The notes beneath the pieces were generated by a model that had not been told where the DNA came from, ran no database searches, and saw only the letters and a program-made list of their open reading frames with translations. A DNA stretch of 64,000 nt, from positions 59,689,861-59,753,860 of the forward strand of contig OX031064.1 in NCBI GenBank assembly GCA_943736015.1, given 5' to 3'. Positions 11,494 to 22,582 of this stretch are shown here, piece by piece (positions within the stretch are counted from its first letter, which is position 1; the number at the start of each line of letters is the position of its first letter). Source of the DNA: Tridacna crocea. Its lineage: Eukaryota > Mollusca > Bivalvia > Cardiida > Cardiidae. The position numbers were made by a program, and so were the translations under genes.

Positions 11494-11505
11494 TATATAT
11501 ATATA
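11494..11505 (+). promoter_or_regulatory. Possible TATA box of HMX
   Basis: Run of TATATATATATA ending 63 bp before the start codon; transcription would begin near 11525-11535. It could equally be a dinucleotide repeat. Confidence 0.3.
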
Positions 11506-11568
11506 CAGAGAAAACGACTTGTATTAAATCATCCATTGTGTTTTATTAACTGTAATGCACTTGCAAAC

Positions 11569-11818
11569 ATGATTGAAAAAGTGGTTGAGAACGGATCTAT
11601 TTCAAGATTAAACGACACAAACAAAATGGGTACAACCAAGAAACCACTCAGCTTTTCCATAAGCCGTATTCTGGAAGAGCCGAACACCAAACCAGCCTCA
11701 GTAACAGAAAGCCGGTCACGTGACACAGAAGAACCTAGAGTTCCGGTACATTTCAGTACTATACATCATTATGGATCACAGATTTACGGTCAAACCAGTT
11801 ACGACTATGCACAATTCG
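11569..11818 (+). CDS. HMX: HMX coding exon 1
   Basis: Codes residues 1-83 plus one base, including the EH1-like motif. The donor is G|GTAAAT at 11819. Reading through it gives a hydrophobic run and a stop at about 11860, which supports splicing here. Confidence 0.9.
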
Positions 11819-14688
11819 GTAAATTCTTTTTCCCTATTTTATGGTTATTATCGCTGTTTTGAAAATTATTTTAGTTATATTGCGGCAGGAAATATAGCCT
11901 ATCTGCCCGACCTCTCCTGTAGTTTATTGTATTAACCCTTTCCCAAACGACAAATTTTAGACTCTTCCAAACCAAAAGAGTTTGCAGACGACAATTTTAG
12001 ATTTGGAGAAAGTGCCAGAAAGTTCTCAAACAGGGTAGAAAACACTGAGGGAAAAGGAGAAATTGCTCGTTACGAGCAATTTCTCCTTTTCCCGCAGTGT
12101 TTTCAAAGGATTTTTACTGCAGACACGTAAAAACCAGGGCTTGTTTGGGAAAGGGTTAATAGCATTGGGCAATATTCTTTTCGAGACAATTGCTTCTTTC
12201 CGATATGTATGTATCTATCGTCGGAATAATGATGCAGAGGAAATACATCATGTCTCAATGACTTCAATCAAACTTCGCAAAAAAAATGGTAAAGCGACAA
12301 TGATTTGGTCTGCCACACGTAAAAAGGGACATTCGGAATGTGCATAAGGTGTCGTCTCGGATCAGCCTGAGCAGTCCGCGCCGGCTAATCCGAGACGGCA
12401 CTTTACGAATACATTAGATTCTGCCCCATAGTATACTTGCGCGTAAAACAGAAAATCACACACGATCACAAAGTGTTGTCTGGGATCAGCCTGTGCAGCC
12501 TGAGCAGACTGATCCAAGAGAACATTTAACACAAATGTCCGAATGTCCCTTTTCACTTGTTGTAGGTCATATAGTTTATACTTCACTCATTCCAAGATGA
12601 CAAAAAAAAAATTCTTCAATTTCAAAGCAATCACCCAAGTCAAATTTGGTTTTATACATAAAATGATGGTTTTTGTCCACGACAATGTAGAAAACATGGT
12701 GGGATGGTCAGAAAAGGGGAAAACGTTTGGTAAATTCTAAAAACAAACAAAAAGTAATGCAGTTTTAAAGCATTTTGGTAAATTCTAAAAACAAACAAAA
12801 AGTAATGCAGTTTTTAAGCATTTATTTTTCTTTGGCAGAATTTTGACTTTAACCATTTGGCTGCTAAGCGCGACTCATTAACTTTTTACGGACAGTGTAG
12901 ATCAAGATCAGACTGCCCAGAACTTGCAGTCTGATCTTGGATCTACACTGTCCGATAATTGTAAATTTCGTATCAGTTATCTGGCAGGAAAAAGGTTAAC
13001 CTTACTTGACCATTTACCACACAACAAAGTTTTGAACTTGATGAAAAATGAAAGCATTTGAAGACAACAAATTAAATGTAGCTCAAATAACATTGTATGT
13101 TTTTGATAGGGAAGAAAACATTGTGAGAAAAGGAGAAAATGCTGGAGAAATTTATCACAATAAAATCAAACTGGGGTTCACAAAATCGCGTACAGGACTT
13201 GAGATCAAAGGGTCGTGAGCTCGGCTAATTTCTTTCCGAGGATTGATGATAGTCATTGTGACAGAATTCATTTCTCTCTCACCGCAGATCGTTGTTTCGA
13301 CGTTCGTTATGTGGGAAAGCAGCCAGTAGCTTGGAAAAATATTGTGCTTAATACTGGTATCAGAAACTGCAGGAAATGATGGATAGGTGCATTGGCCACC
13401 GCGATGTAACTGAAATGATGTTGAAAATGGCGTTAAACACCATACAATCAATCAATCTGACGATTAGCTAAATCTTGAGGGAGGCTGGTCTTTTGAACAT
13501 GCAGAAAATTGAACAAAAGGAAAAAAGTTACCACTCAGATCAGCCTGCGCAGTTCGCACAAGCTGACTTGGGTTGATACCTTTGTAGATGCATTAAGGTA
13601 GTGGACCCGTAACAAAAAACAGCTATTTCTAACATGATAATTTATTGTCTTATAAAAATCACTATGATCAAAAATGAGTATTATTGTACTGTTTTAACCT
13701 AGAAACTTTTTTTTTCTTTTTTTCTTAAAATTATCATTTATAAATACAAAACCACTATATTGTCATTTCGAAGAGAAATAATAATTACCTCCCTTTTCTG
13801 GAAAATGACAAAAATACCAACAAAGAATTTCAAGATAGTTATGAAAGAAATTTATGGTTGGTTAAGAATGTGCAGAAATATTATATTTGTGTAAATCCGT
13901 ATTTATCAACTGTCAAGAAGTTTTAATCTATATTGCATTGGAATTGCTACGGATATACTACCTCAAGGTCCTTTTTCGTTGATCATAGATTATTTATTTA
14001 TTTATATTTATTTATTTATCTATTTATTTCGACAGAATCCACTGTTCGTCCTCGAGCATGCAGTACCCCGGAAAACGACGAGTTCCCATCACCAGTGCCA
14101 GTCTACAACCCCCGTCCTACAATATACAGTCACCCCATAACGTCATTACATACCCATCAGTGTGACAGCCCGTCCGACTTTTTGTATCGTAAAGAACAAA
14201 GTGATGGAAATAAACTAAACATAAAACATATCGATGAACCATCAGAGAAAAGTCTGGATTCATTAGGTGAAAGTTATCAGAACTCTCCAAGTCCATTAAA
14301 GATGAAAAAGAAAAAGACAAGAACTGTTTTTTCTCGCAGTCAAGTTTATCAACTGGAGACTGCCTTTGACATGAAAAGATACCTATCGAGTGCGGAGAGA
14401 GCGGGTCTGGCCGCTCGCCTCAATCTGTCAGAAACCCAAATCAAAATCTGGTTCCAGAACAGAAGAAATAAATGGAAGCGTCAAATTAACGGAGAGATGG
14501 ACGAGATTCCAGTCCCACCACAGTTCACGGCAGGATATCTCACAGCGCCATATTGCACACCGACTGTATCGCCCTACGGCAGAGTGCTGGATCCTAGAGA
14601 AGAATTACTACGCGGAAGTATTACATCTCCGGCGTACTACTCACATCCTTACACACAGGAAAGTAGACTTCGATCTTCCATGATATGA
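11569..14688 (+). CDS. HMX: HMX (NK5-type) homeobox transcription factor
   Basis: Two coding exons, 11569-11818 and 14036-14688, give 300 aa. The HMX family are nuclear DNA-binding regulators of neural and sensory development. Residues 27-35 read LSFSISRIL, matching the EH1 Groucho-binding pattern FxIxxIL found near the N terminus of HMX proteins. A 60-residue homeodomain (14308-14487) carries the HMX-like stretch [19 protein letters not shown] and helix 3 [15 protein letters not shown] with Gln at position 50. The start is the first ATG in frame, with A at -3. The frame upstream is open but has no ATG back to 11476. The phase-1 junction (G|AA) keeps the frame. The C-terminal 70 residues are Tyr/Pro/Ser-rich. 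Alternative upstream non-coding exons cannot be excluded. Confidence 0.95.
11932..12159. repeat. Family A hairpin MITE in the HMX intron
   Basis: TTAACCCTTTCCCAAACGAC to TTTGGGAAAGGGTTAA. The hairpin loop is altered: 'gagaaattgctcgttacgag' replaces the usual 'gaaaatgctggttaccag', yet both arms changed together and still pair. Confidence 0.8.
12307..12572. repeat. Family C element, copy 2, in the HMX intron
   Basis: Two internal palindromes (gtgtcgtctcggatcagcct opposed to ggctaatccgagacggcac; gtgttgtctgggatcagcct opposed to ctgatccaagagaac) with inverted outer ends (cacacgtaaaaagggacatt; gaatgtcccttttcacttgt). Confidence 0.75.
12592..12830. repeat. Degraded family A copy and a 48-bp tandem duplication
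   Basis: A worn family A left part (12592-12737) runs into two near-identical 48-bp units beginning ggtaaattctaaaaacaaac at 12729 and 12777. Confidence 0.6.
12849..12999. repeat. Family B MITE, complete, in the HMX intron
   Basis: A reference copy: TTAACCATTTGGCTGCTAAG at the left and GCAGGAAAAAGGTTAA at the right; core ggacagtgtagatcaagatc opposed to gatcttggatctacactgtcc. Confidence 0.8.
13000..13145. repeat. Family A MITE truncated at the hairpin centre
   Basis: Starts near catttaccacacaac and stops at 'gagaaaatgctgg', the loop of the hairpin, where SINE sequence takes over. It follows the family B element directly. Confidence 0.65.
13160..13460 (+). mobile_element. Mollusc-type SINE in the HMX intron
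   Basis: Central segment 'gttgtttcgacgttcgttat' with 'gggaaagcagccagtagctt' and a 3' tail 'gttgaaaatggcgttaaaca' followed by AATC repeats. I recognise this layout as that of widespread molluscan SINEs with a conserved central domain; the exact family name is uncertain. The tRNA-like head is decayed. Confidence 0.6.
13520..13592. repeat. Family D palindrome in the HMX intron
   Basis: gttaccactcagatcagcct opposed to agctgacttgggttgatac, about 25-bp arms. Confidence 0.6.
13593..13950 (+). repeat. Family R repeat, uninterrupted copy
   Basis: About 358 bp that aligns along its length with 48771-49701: aagrtagtggacccgtaa at the left, atgagtattattgtac in the middle and ccgtatttatcaact at the right. 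This copy keeps the single TA at 13624-13625 where the other copy carries a 568-bp insertion. Its right end lies about 85 bp before HMX exon 2. Confidence 0.75.
14036..14688 (+). CDS. HMX: HMX coding exon 2 (homeodomain)
   Basis: The acceptor follows a T-rich tract (tatttatttcgacag|aatcc). Codes residues 84-300 including the entire homeodomain. Ends with TGA at 14686-14688. Confidence 0.92.
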
Positions 14689-14954
14689 AAAGATAATTTT
14701 CGATTTTATTGGGAGATCTGATTGGAAAACCTGATGAAAGGTAATCCATGAAAAGCCAAAACATACCATATTTGCTATTTTGTGGTATACTCGAATATAA
14801 GAAATGTTACGGAGAATGTGTTGGGAACTGTAGCAGGAGCCATGTGTATGACGATAACAGTGTTTAAATGTTGGTGGAAAAAAATTGAATAATTTATTCG
14901 GTGAGGAAAAGGTGAAAGGTATCAAATGTTGAAAGAATGTGAAACAAATTACTG

Positions 14955-15390
14955 AACAATAATAATCGAAGATCAGACTGCATGGTCTGTGCCACCTGAA
15001 CGGGAGACACCTGCCAGATATTTTAAGTGAGATTTTAACTCTTTCGATGCCAAACATAATAAACTCGACTCTTTGGGACAACTGAAATTACAAGCCACTG
15101 AACTTGAGACAGACTTGATCATATTTGCTTATCTCAAACAGCGGACGGTACCGGCCAAAGGTCGGGATGTACGTTCTGTGTAGTCTGATCTTGGTCTTTA
15201 CCGTCTGTATAAACCTCTGTTTCTCGGAGGGCTATACATCACACAGGCTATACATCACACAGGCTATATATCACACAGGATTAGCAAAACAAGCGGAAGA
15301 TATAGATCCAAGATCAGACTGTACGTTCTGTGCAGCCTGATCTTGATCTATGGCGTCCGCAAAGGCTCACCTATGGCTCTAGGAGAATTA
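14955..15390. repeat. Family B fragments and a 17-bp tandem repeat downstream of HMX
   Basis: Fragments at about 14960-14997 (half core), 15139-15212 and 15292-15388 (gatccaagatcagactgta opposed to cagcctgatcttgatctatg). Between them ctatacatcacacagg is repeated three times (about 15230-15280). These may lie in the HMX 3' UTR. Confidence 0.6.
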
Positions 15391-15511
15391 ATACAGGATA
15401 CGACAAAATGGCCTATGTGACCTTGATATTGAAAGTGATGAGAGAGACTCTGAATATGCAACAGGGTGTTGTTATTTGTTAAAATAATTGTTATTTGTTA
15501 TTGTTGATTGT

Positions 15512-15517
15512 AATAAA
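15512..15517 (+). terminator. Candidate HMX poly(A) signal
   Basis: AATAAA, 824 bp after the stop codon, followed by TGTGTTTTAT-type sequence about 30 bp further on. An earlier AATAAA lies at 15058-15063. Which one is used cannot be told. Confidence 0.35.
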
Positions 15518-15558
15518 TCTCTATAAAGTGCATTTCTATACATCATGTGTTTTATCTC

Positions 15559-15715
15559 TTAACCCCTAGGCTGGTAAGCGCAAGGTAACTCGATGATCTT
15601 TTTCGAACAATATAGATCACAACTTAATAATCCTTTTCGGACAGTGAACATAAGATCCGTCTACAAAGAATGTCCAGTCTGATCTTGGATCTGCACTGTC
15701 CAACATGGAGATTTT
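15559..15715. repeat. Family B MITE
   Basis: TTAACCCCTAGGCTGGTAAG at the left; the second part carries a diverged core (cggacagtgaacataagatc opposed to gatcttggatctgcactgtcc). Confidence 0.65.
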
Positions 15716-16060
15716 TTTTCTACACAAATCTGAGCCATGCTCTGTGAAAAGGGGAGCTTCATGTGTCTCTGTGACCCATGACTTCAATCCAAACCGTGAA
15801 ATAGTTACGGCTCAAAGCGCTGGCGGGAGTAGAAGTAACATTCAATGACAGCTCTTTTTCTTTTGCGGTAGTAGGGTCCTGGACAATAATCCTTATTACC
15901 GCCAGTCCGGTAGACTTATATCTTTTTGAGCACACTTCTGCATAAGGGGTAAAAGAATGAAACAGTCTCACGAGACAGCGCGATATTATTGAAACTTGCT
16001 CGGTGCCCGTAACGCAATCAAATCGTTAACTAACCCATGAACGAAATAAAAAAAAAAAAG

Positions 16061-16311
16061 AAAAGGGTCATTCGAACATTTGCGTAAAGTGTCGTCTCGG
16101 ATCAGCTTGCGTAGGCCGCACAGGCTAATCCGAGACGACACTTTACGTTTTAATGCAATTTTCTGTTTTGCGCAAGTCTACTGTAGCACAAAATCTAATG
16201 AAGTCGTAAAGTGCCGTCTAGGATTAACCTGCGCGGACTGCGCAGGCTGATCCGAGACGACACTTTACGCAAATGTCCGAATGTCCCTTTTCGCGTGTTG
16301 CAGGCCGTATT
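16061..16311. repeat. Family C element, copy 3
   Basis: Well-preserved reference copy: ends gggtcattcgaacatttgcg and gcaaatgtccgaatgtccc, with two palindromes each carrying gtaaagtg(t/c)cgtct arms. Confidence 0.85.
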
Positions 16312-16464
16312 ATTGATTCTGATGTTCTCGGTAAACGGTCGAAAGGCGCCTTCAACTTGAAGAGTTCCGTTTATTGAACTGAGAAGTATTAGTGGGAGGG
16401 GTAACTCACAGTACGATCTTTCTGGTCAGCACCCTACTCATCCATCCATTCAAAGGGTAAAAGA

Positions 16465-16475
16465 AGCTTATTCTT

Positions 16476-16511
<36 letters not shown>

Positions 16512-16530
16512 GTCAATCAATCAAGTTTAT
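16465..16530. repeat. (AATC)n microsatellite
   Basis: About 12 ATCA tetramers, followed by 'agtttattgttcaaatcata', possibly the tail of an unrecognised retroelement. Confidence 0.85.
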
Positions 16531-17321
16531 TGTTCAAATCATACATACATGATACACGAACACAAAGAGTATAACTTACATACATATAAAATTATAGAAA
16601 GTGACGGGGAAAAATAGGTTAGAAAAGTTGGGGGCCATATACCTGGTCAGGATGAGAAATAGACTATAGGGCTTGAAAAGTTAATGTAAAAGGGCCTTTT
16701 TTATTTGATTGGTCAATTCGTTTTACACACAGTGACGTAGTTTCATTGATTAGGTTGGGTAAATTAACAAATGTGCACGTGATAAACAGTTTTTCTATGG
16801 AGGGATACTAGAATTTGTAGACTGTAAAGTCCTTATTAGAAAGTTGTCGGATGTTTCAATGAAAATTTAATGGATTTTATGCTTATCAGTGTAAGTACAT
16901 GTTTGTCGATTAATTTCTATGTTTTTGAACTTCGTATCCACTGAACATCCATTCGGTAGATATGAAGTACATTTTAAGAATCATTCAAAAGACTAGATCT
17001 CGATAGGTCTGTTTACACTACATGTATTTGTTTACTCTCTCTCTCTCTCCTCCTCCTCACTCGCACCCGACACACATACACAACACAACGCATACATAAC
17101 ATAAATCATATGCAATTAATTGGACTGTGAAAATGTAGGTCATGATCAATCAGCACAAATGTGTAGACCGATCATTAACCACATCATCCACAAAATTTTG
17201 ATATGATGTTAGCTAGCGCGGTCAATAGCTCATGACTGTAGAATAAGAATTGAGCACTAATGTATACAAAGAATATGAACCAAGAAGGTTGAATGTAGGA
17301 AAAATAAAGCACTACCCTAAA
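16531..17321. other. Unassigned intergenic sequence
   Basis: No gene seen. Holds a CT tract at about 17033-17050 and a small palindrome near 17125-17200 (aggtcatgatcaatcagcac opposed to gtagaccgatcattaacc) that resembles the unit of the next array. Confidence 0.5.
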
Positions 17322-18045
17322 GATGAACAGGAAATGACAATGTTGGAGGCTTTATATAGCTCAAGAGCATAACAAATAATGTAGAGTGTGGGTAAGATCA
17401 GCGTATACTTAGGTACTGACTGATCCCAGTTCACACTCCACAATGGCTTAAGGTCTCCTTCTGCCTCAGCAGCGTCATAGGTTGAAAATAGCAAGATAAT
17501 TTATGATTTAAAGATAAAGAGGACATTGCAATGCTAAAGACAATGTTTTCAAAAAGCATGAAAAAAAACAACACAAATCCTGTGGTCAAGAGTGAGAGTC
17601 AAGATCAGTACACACTTAAGTACTGACTGATCCTAGTCCACACTTTAAAATGCTTAAAGGTCTCATTCTGCATCAGCAGCCTCGTAGGTTGGAAACAGCA
17701 AGATAATTCATGATCTAAAGATAAACAAGACATTGAAATGTTTAAAACTATGTGCTCAAAAACATAGCAAGTGTTGTAGAGTGTGGATTAAGATCAATGC
17801 GCATTTAAGTACTGACTGATCCTAGTCCACACTCTACTATGCTGAAAGGTCTCATTCTGCATCAGCAGTCTCATAGGTTGAACATAGCAAGTTAATTCAT
17901 AATCTAATAAACAGGACATTACAATATTGAAGGTTTTACGTGCTCAGAAACATAACAACTCTTGTGGAGTGTTGGTTAACATCATTGCGAACTTAAGTAC
18001 TGCCTGATCCCAGGCCACACACCACAATGGTTGAATGTAGTGATG
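17322..18045. repeat. Tandem array, about 4 units of ~190 bp
   Basis: Four units share, in order, an 'aacaggaaatgacaatgttg'-like start, a palindrome (gagtgtgggtaagatcagcg opposed to actgatcccagttcacactc), then 'aaggtctccttctgcctcag' and 'cataggttgaaaatagcaag'. The palindromes start near 17380, 17585, 17775 and 17965. Units differ by point changes. No coding frame persists. Confidence 0.8.
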
Positions 18046-18638
18046 ACAGTAAGTGCTTACTAGAAATAAAAAAAAATATTTAATATGATTTTGCAATAGC
18101 AATTATAACCTGTGTACATGATTACATGTATGTTAAAAAAGAACTAATATGAATGCATTCTTTTATTTTCTTGCATAATTATTTTTATAAACTTTGAAAT
18201 ATTAATCAGAACTTTGAGTGATTCATTTCTCATAAGCTCAGTGAATTTTTACATGCTTGGATGTTTGAAATAGAACTTTTTAATGAAAGATTTTCTTGTT
18301 TGTTCAAAGTGGGGGCATATAAGAAGCATGTGCATTTCATCTCCAATGTCATTTAGGTAACATAATGTACATTTTCTTTGGCTATACTCTATATTGTTCC
18401 ATCTGCCAGTTTCTACTGGTAATTGATGTCTTTAATTTTGTTCAATATTTGTTAACATGTCTTCACAAAGCCTGAAAGCCTTGGATACAAAGGTAAACAA
18501 AAGTGTTGACAAATACAAGGTTTAAGGCGTATGTACATTTCTCGCACACATAGACTCATATACAGATTGATAATCATGTACTGAATCAATCGATCGACTG
18601 GATTATTTATCACCCACATGATGACCAAGCAACTAATT
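18046..18638. other. AT-rich unassigned sequence
   Basis: No gene, hairpin family or obvious motif recognised. Confidence 0.5.
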
Positions 18639-18834
18639 AACCCTTTTACTGCTAAATAACTAAAATGAAATTTTCAACCCAAATGTTTCCAGTTAAAAGT
18701 TTTTTTTTTTTTAATAACATTTCCTAATTGGACAGTGTAGATCTAAGATCAGACTACACGCTCTGCGCAGTCTGATCTTGATCTACATTGTCCAAAAGAG
18801 GTCAATGAGTCGCGCTTAGAAGCCTAGGGGTTAG
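18639..18834. repeat. Family B MITE, complete
   Basis: TTAACCCTTTTACTGCTAAA at the left and 'agcctaggggttagg' at the right; core ggacagtgtagatctaagat opposed to atcttgatctacattgtcc. Confidence 0.75.
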
Positions 18835-18857
18835 GCGTTCATTAAGAAATCAAACTA

Positions 18858-19060
18858 AACTCTAATATCAGACCCATGATGACAGAGCCCAATAAAAGAG
18901 GGCGGGGTAGGTCCACCCTGTCCGACATTAAACCCGATTAAAATCATGACACCCTAATCTGGACAGCCAGGGGAAATAGACTATTTTTATCCAACAATAT
19001 TGATATAAAGATATCATATTTTATATAGATACTTCACCAATCCTGGCGCTGCTAAGTTTG
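18858..19060 (+). repeat. Direct repeat O, copy 1
   Basis: About 200 bp that recurs at 19496-19695 in the same orientation (cccatgatgacagagcccaa, cccgattaaaatcatgacac, gttttatatagata-type 3' end). Function and family unknown. Confidence 0.7.
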
Positions 19061-19139
19061 ATACTCTTATATTTGAACCCCTAATAACGCCAAGAATAGG
19101 TAATTTACAGAGTTCATGGATGAAAGACGAACCAGCCTT

Positions 19140-19250
19140 GTTGGAATGACAGTTATCAGTTTCCGAAAAAAAAGCTTGGCCCAGCTGGGATTTGATCTCA
19201 TGACCTCTGGGTTGTAAGATATACAGGTTAATGACATGATATTCTGCAAA
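19140..19250 (-). mobile_element. tRNA-like SINE head, minus strand
   Basis: On the minus strand a B box (gatcaaatc) sits in 'gaggtcatgagatcaaatcc', a layout common in tRNA-derived SINEs. The A box is decayed. Confidence 0.35.
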
Positions 19251-19302
19251 TTGCTAAATAAAAGAGATGATTACAAGCCTCGTGCTTATTCTAAAAGATG
19301 CA

Positions 19303-19421
19303 TTAACTGTTTTACAAACGACAAAATTTTGGACCTGTCTAAATTGAAAGCATTCGCAGACGACAAAATAAATGTGAATCAAAAATGTGATTCGGAAAGG
19401 ATAGAAAACATTGTGGGAAAA
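19303..19421. repeat. Family A MITE truncated before the hairpin
   Basis: Starts TTAACTGTTTTACAAACGAC and ends within the left hairpin arm at 'attgtgggaaaag'. The whole right half is missing. Confidence 0.65.
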
Positions 19422-19495
19422 GTAACTAGCAATCGATCAATCAATGTATTAACAGAAGTGAAAAACATATTTTTCATCTATTAAAATCAGTGTTA

Positions 19496-19695
19496 CGCCA
19501 TACTCAGTTGTCGAGCCCATGATGACAGGGCCCCAATAAAAGGGGGCGGTTCACCATGTCGGACATTACACCCGATTAAAATCATGACACCTTAATCTGG
19601 ACAGCCAGTGAAAATAAACTAATTTTATCAAACAACTTTGATATCAAAGCTGTCATGTTTTATATAGATATTGCACCAGTCTTGGCGCCTTGAGT
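19496..19695 (+). repeat. Direct repeat O, copy 2
   Basis: Matches 18858-19060 over about 200 bp with scattered substitutions and a short deletion near 'ggcggttcacc'. Confidence 0.7.
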
Positions 19696-19864
19696 TCATA
19701 CTCAGTGATGAACAGTGACAGAGGATCTTGTTGCTTTTTTAAAAGAAATTATACAGTACAACACTTTAAAAATTATTTGAGCGACAGCTCACTTTCATTT
19801 ATGTCTTTGGTTAGAATCGTACCCAGGAGCTCAAAGTTTCGAAATCTGTCCCTCAACAATGAGC

Positions 19865-19867
<3 letters not shown>

Positions 19868-19924
<57 letters not shown>

Positions 19925-19955
19925 CGGACAGACAGACAGATAGACAGACAGAGAA
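19868..19955. repeat. (GA)n and (GACA)n microsatellite
   Basis: About 25 GA dinucleotides followed by GACA tetramers. Explains the serine/leucine-rich minus-strand open frames. Confidence 0.95.
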
Positions 19956-20589
19956 CAAGAGGGCTCATGCATACAGACATACAGACGGAAATCTAACCCA
20001 CAGCATATAATAAGATAATACTGGAACCGTTTAGCCCCTATCCTGCTAGATAAATGAAATGAAATCTCCAGTTCGATAGAAAAATCAAAGTACTGATAGT
20101 ACTGAAGGCCAGGAAATTGAGGATACGAAACAACACATGAGGTCAATTTTAATTTATACAAACAGGTAGACGGACAGGGATACAAGCGGATTCCACTAAG
20201 CCTCTGGAATTCTTGGTTTTTATCAGGAAATTTTAAACTGATACTAGAAAGCACCAGCCAGAAACTAATTAAGCCAGAGCTAGGCATGTGCTCACAATTA
20301 TGGGGTGCTTGATAATGGCTTAGAATACTTAGTAATTTGTCGTGCTTGTAAACAATCCCAAGTCAAAATTGAACCGTATTCAATCGGCGCAATACCAACT
20401 TTTGTTATCTAAATTTTTTGAGATATGTGGTGTCTTGTAGTCCTGAATGACTTTAATTTTTACATTTATGACGCAAGAACATATTTATTTTTATTGATTT
20501 CAATGAAAATACATGTAAGATAGATATCAAGGTAAAATGTAATGAATAATAAAGATTGGAGTGATATGGCAGTTGGTCATGTTGTCTCT

Positions 20590-20775
20590 ACCTTCCACAA
20601 GTCGACGAAATTTTGAACTGGTCATATTTGAAGGAAGTTGTAGATGAAAATCCAAAGTAGTTCTTCGTGTACATTGAAAAGTAAGAATTTGGGGAAATTG
20701 GGAGGAATTGCTTGTTACAAGCAAATTCTATTTTAGCCAAAATATTTTCTCAATAAAATACTGTGAAAAGGTTGG
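20590..20775. repeat. Very degraded family A copy
   Basis: Contains a hairpin (gaattgcttgttacaagcaa) between family-like flanks (cgacgaaattttgaactggt; aaatattttctcaataaa). Weak. Confidence 0.35.
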
Positions 20776-20904
20776 ATTGTTTTAGGAAAACCATTAGGCT
20801 CGGTTTTCCTATTTTACTTGCCTATTTTACGGACAAGTCACAGTGACTTGAGCTTCGATACTTATATCTACATAATATAAAAAGACGTTAATCCTAATTC
20901 ATAA

Positions 20905-21262
20905 TCGTTGTCCAAGGACAACTTGTGTCAAACCCGCGAACACTTGACTCCCAAGCTTGACCTAGACCCTGGACCTGAATAAATGTTTCAAAGGGAACTT
21001 CTGCTCATGATGGAGAACAATGCATTATGCTAATTTATATCGGAATCTATCCTAAAATGTAGGAGTTATGGTTCGGACAAAAAAAGTGGCCTTCATTGTG
21101 GCCTTAATCTTGAACCTACTTGAACAGATGTTTCAAATGGCACATCTAACCGTGATGGAGGTCAATCGTGCCAAATTATTTTGAAATCCATCCACAATTG
21201 TAGAAGTTATGGACCGGAAATATTCGGATGCACACAAGCCCTAGTGAACACTAGAAATATGT
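20905..21262 (+). repeat. Two diverged units of a mollusc-type intergenic repeat
   Basis: Units at about 20950-21090 and 21100-21260 share 'aatgtttcaaagggaacttc'/'gatgtttcaaatggcacatc', 'gatggag' and 'gtaggagttatggttcgga'/'gtagaagttatggaccgga'. Confidence 0.55.
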
Positions 21263-22346
21263 GTGTCAGAGACACTGATGCCCCTGCTAAATGGTATTGG
21301 TCACAGGTATATCATATGACACTAGTAGAGAGAGAGAGAGAGAGAGATGAAAAAAATACATTAAATGACAAGCGAACGACTACAGAAAAAAATTATAAGC
21401 ATTTATTTGGTTTCAAATCAAAGTCAATCAAAGACATTTTTAAGAATCACACAGGTGTAATCTATTTGTGACAGGTGTAAAAGGTGTGAAATACATCCTA
21501 TCAGTATGAAATAAGCAGTATAAACAATGACAAAACTACCAAATAACTCTTGGATAAAGGTAAATAATACACATAATGTACATACTAAAGACAACGAAAT
21601 TTCAAAAATATTTTTATAGACAACTTGATTAACGATATGAATGAAATTTGATGTTGGGGTCGATTTTTCTAAAATTTTATTTGGGGACGATTTCTCCAGG
21701 GGCCGATTTCTCCAGTATTCCGCTGAAGTACCCTAGATTTAGTCGATATACATAAGAAAAGGTGATAAACATAACACGGGCCAATATTCCTTATGTAGTT
21801 TGCTTTATTTACAATCGCATTTTAGCGGAGACGTGTTTTGTGACACACATGTTCAAATGTCAACACAACGTTATAGACAAACTCCGAGCAGAGTCGTCGT
21901 TCGTTAATCTCACCATACCTGAATGCGAATGATCCGGGGTGCAAGAGAGAGCGTTATAGATATTAACCGTATATAGCGCGTAAGAATACACAACTGCCGG
22001 ATAAAGCCAAGTTCATTAGGTTACGCCTTTATTATGTCAGTGTTAATGACAAAAACGGGATAAAAAACACACACTCGTCAGTTATTAAAGGATTGTAATA
22101 CCCTTGCAATTCCATGGCATTTTGCAGATGAAAGCTTTGAGGAAAGGGAACCATTCACACCGTGTGATAAGCAATCTCTGTATATACTTGGCAGACTAGT
22201 TGTTTTGGCGGACACACCGTCCAACATTTTTGTCTGAATAGGCAGCTTACGATCCCTATAGGCAAGGGAATCCCTTGAGAGGGATTCCCTGGCCTAAAAA
22301 CCCAACAATTCCTATCTTTAAGGTATAATCATAGGGAATAATATCT
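21263..22346. other. Unassigned intergenic sequence
   Basis: Contains a short (GA)n at about 21326-21346. No gene or repeat family recognised. Confidence 0.5.
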
Positions 22347-22458
22347 CCCTTTCGGACAGTGTAGATCCAAGATCAGACTACACGCTCTGTGCAGTCTGAT
22401 CTTGATCTGCATAGTCCACAAAAGGTCGGCGAGGCACGCTTAGTAGCCAAAAGATTAA
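22347..22458. repeat. Family B MITE
   Basis: Core cggacagtgtagatccaaga opposed to tcttgatctgcatagtcc; right end 'tagtagccaaaagattaa'. Confidence 0.7.
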
Positions 22459-22582
22459 AAAATGATTTTCCTTAGACATCTAGTAACAGTTCTTTAAGTT
22501 TATCTACAGGATTACAATGACATAAAGATTTGTGTTTTTAAAGCAATGTTTTTATATACATCGTATGACGTTGCATTGAGTC

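Noticed and set aside
13155..13451. 98-codon minus-strand frame
   Set aside because: It lies in the SINE copy of the HMX intron and has no recognisable domain.
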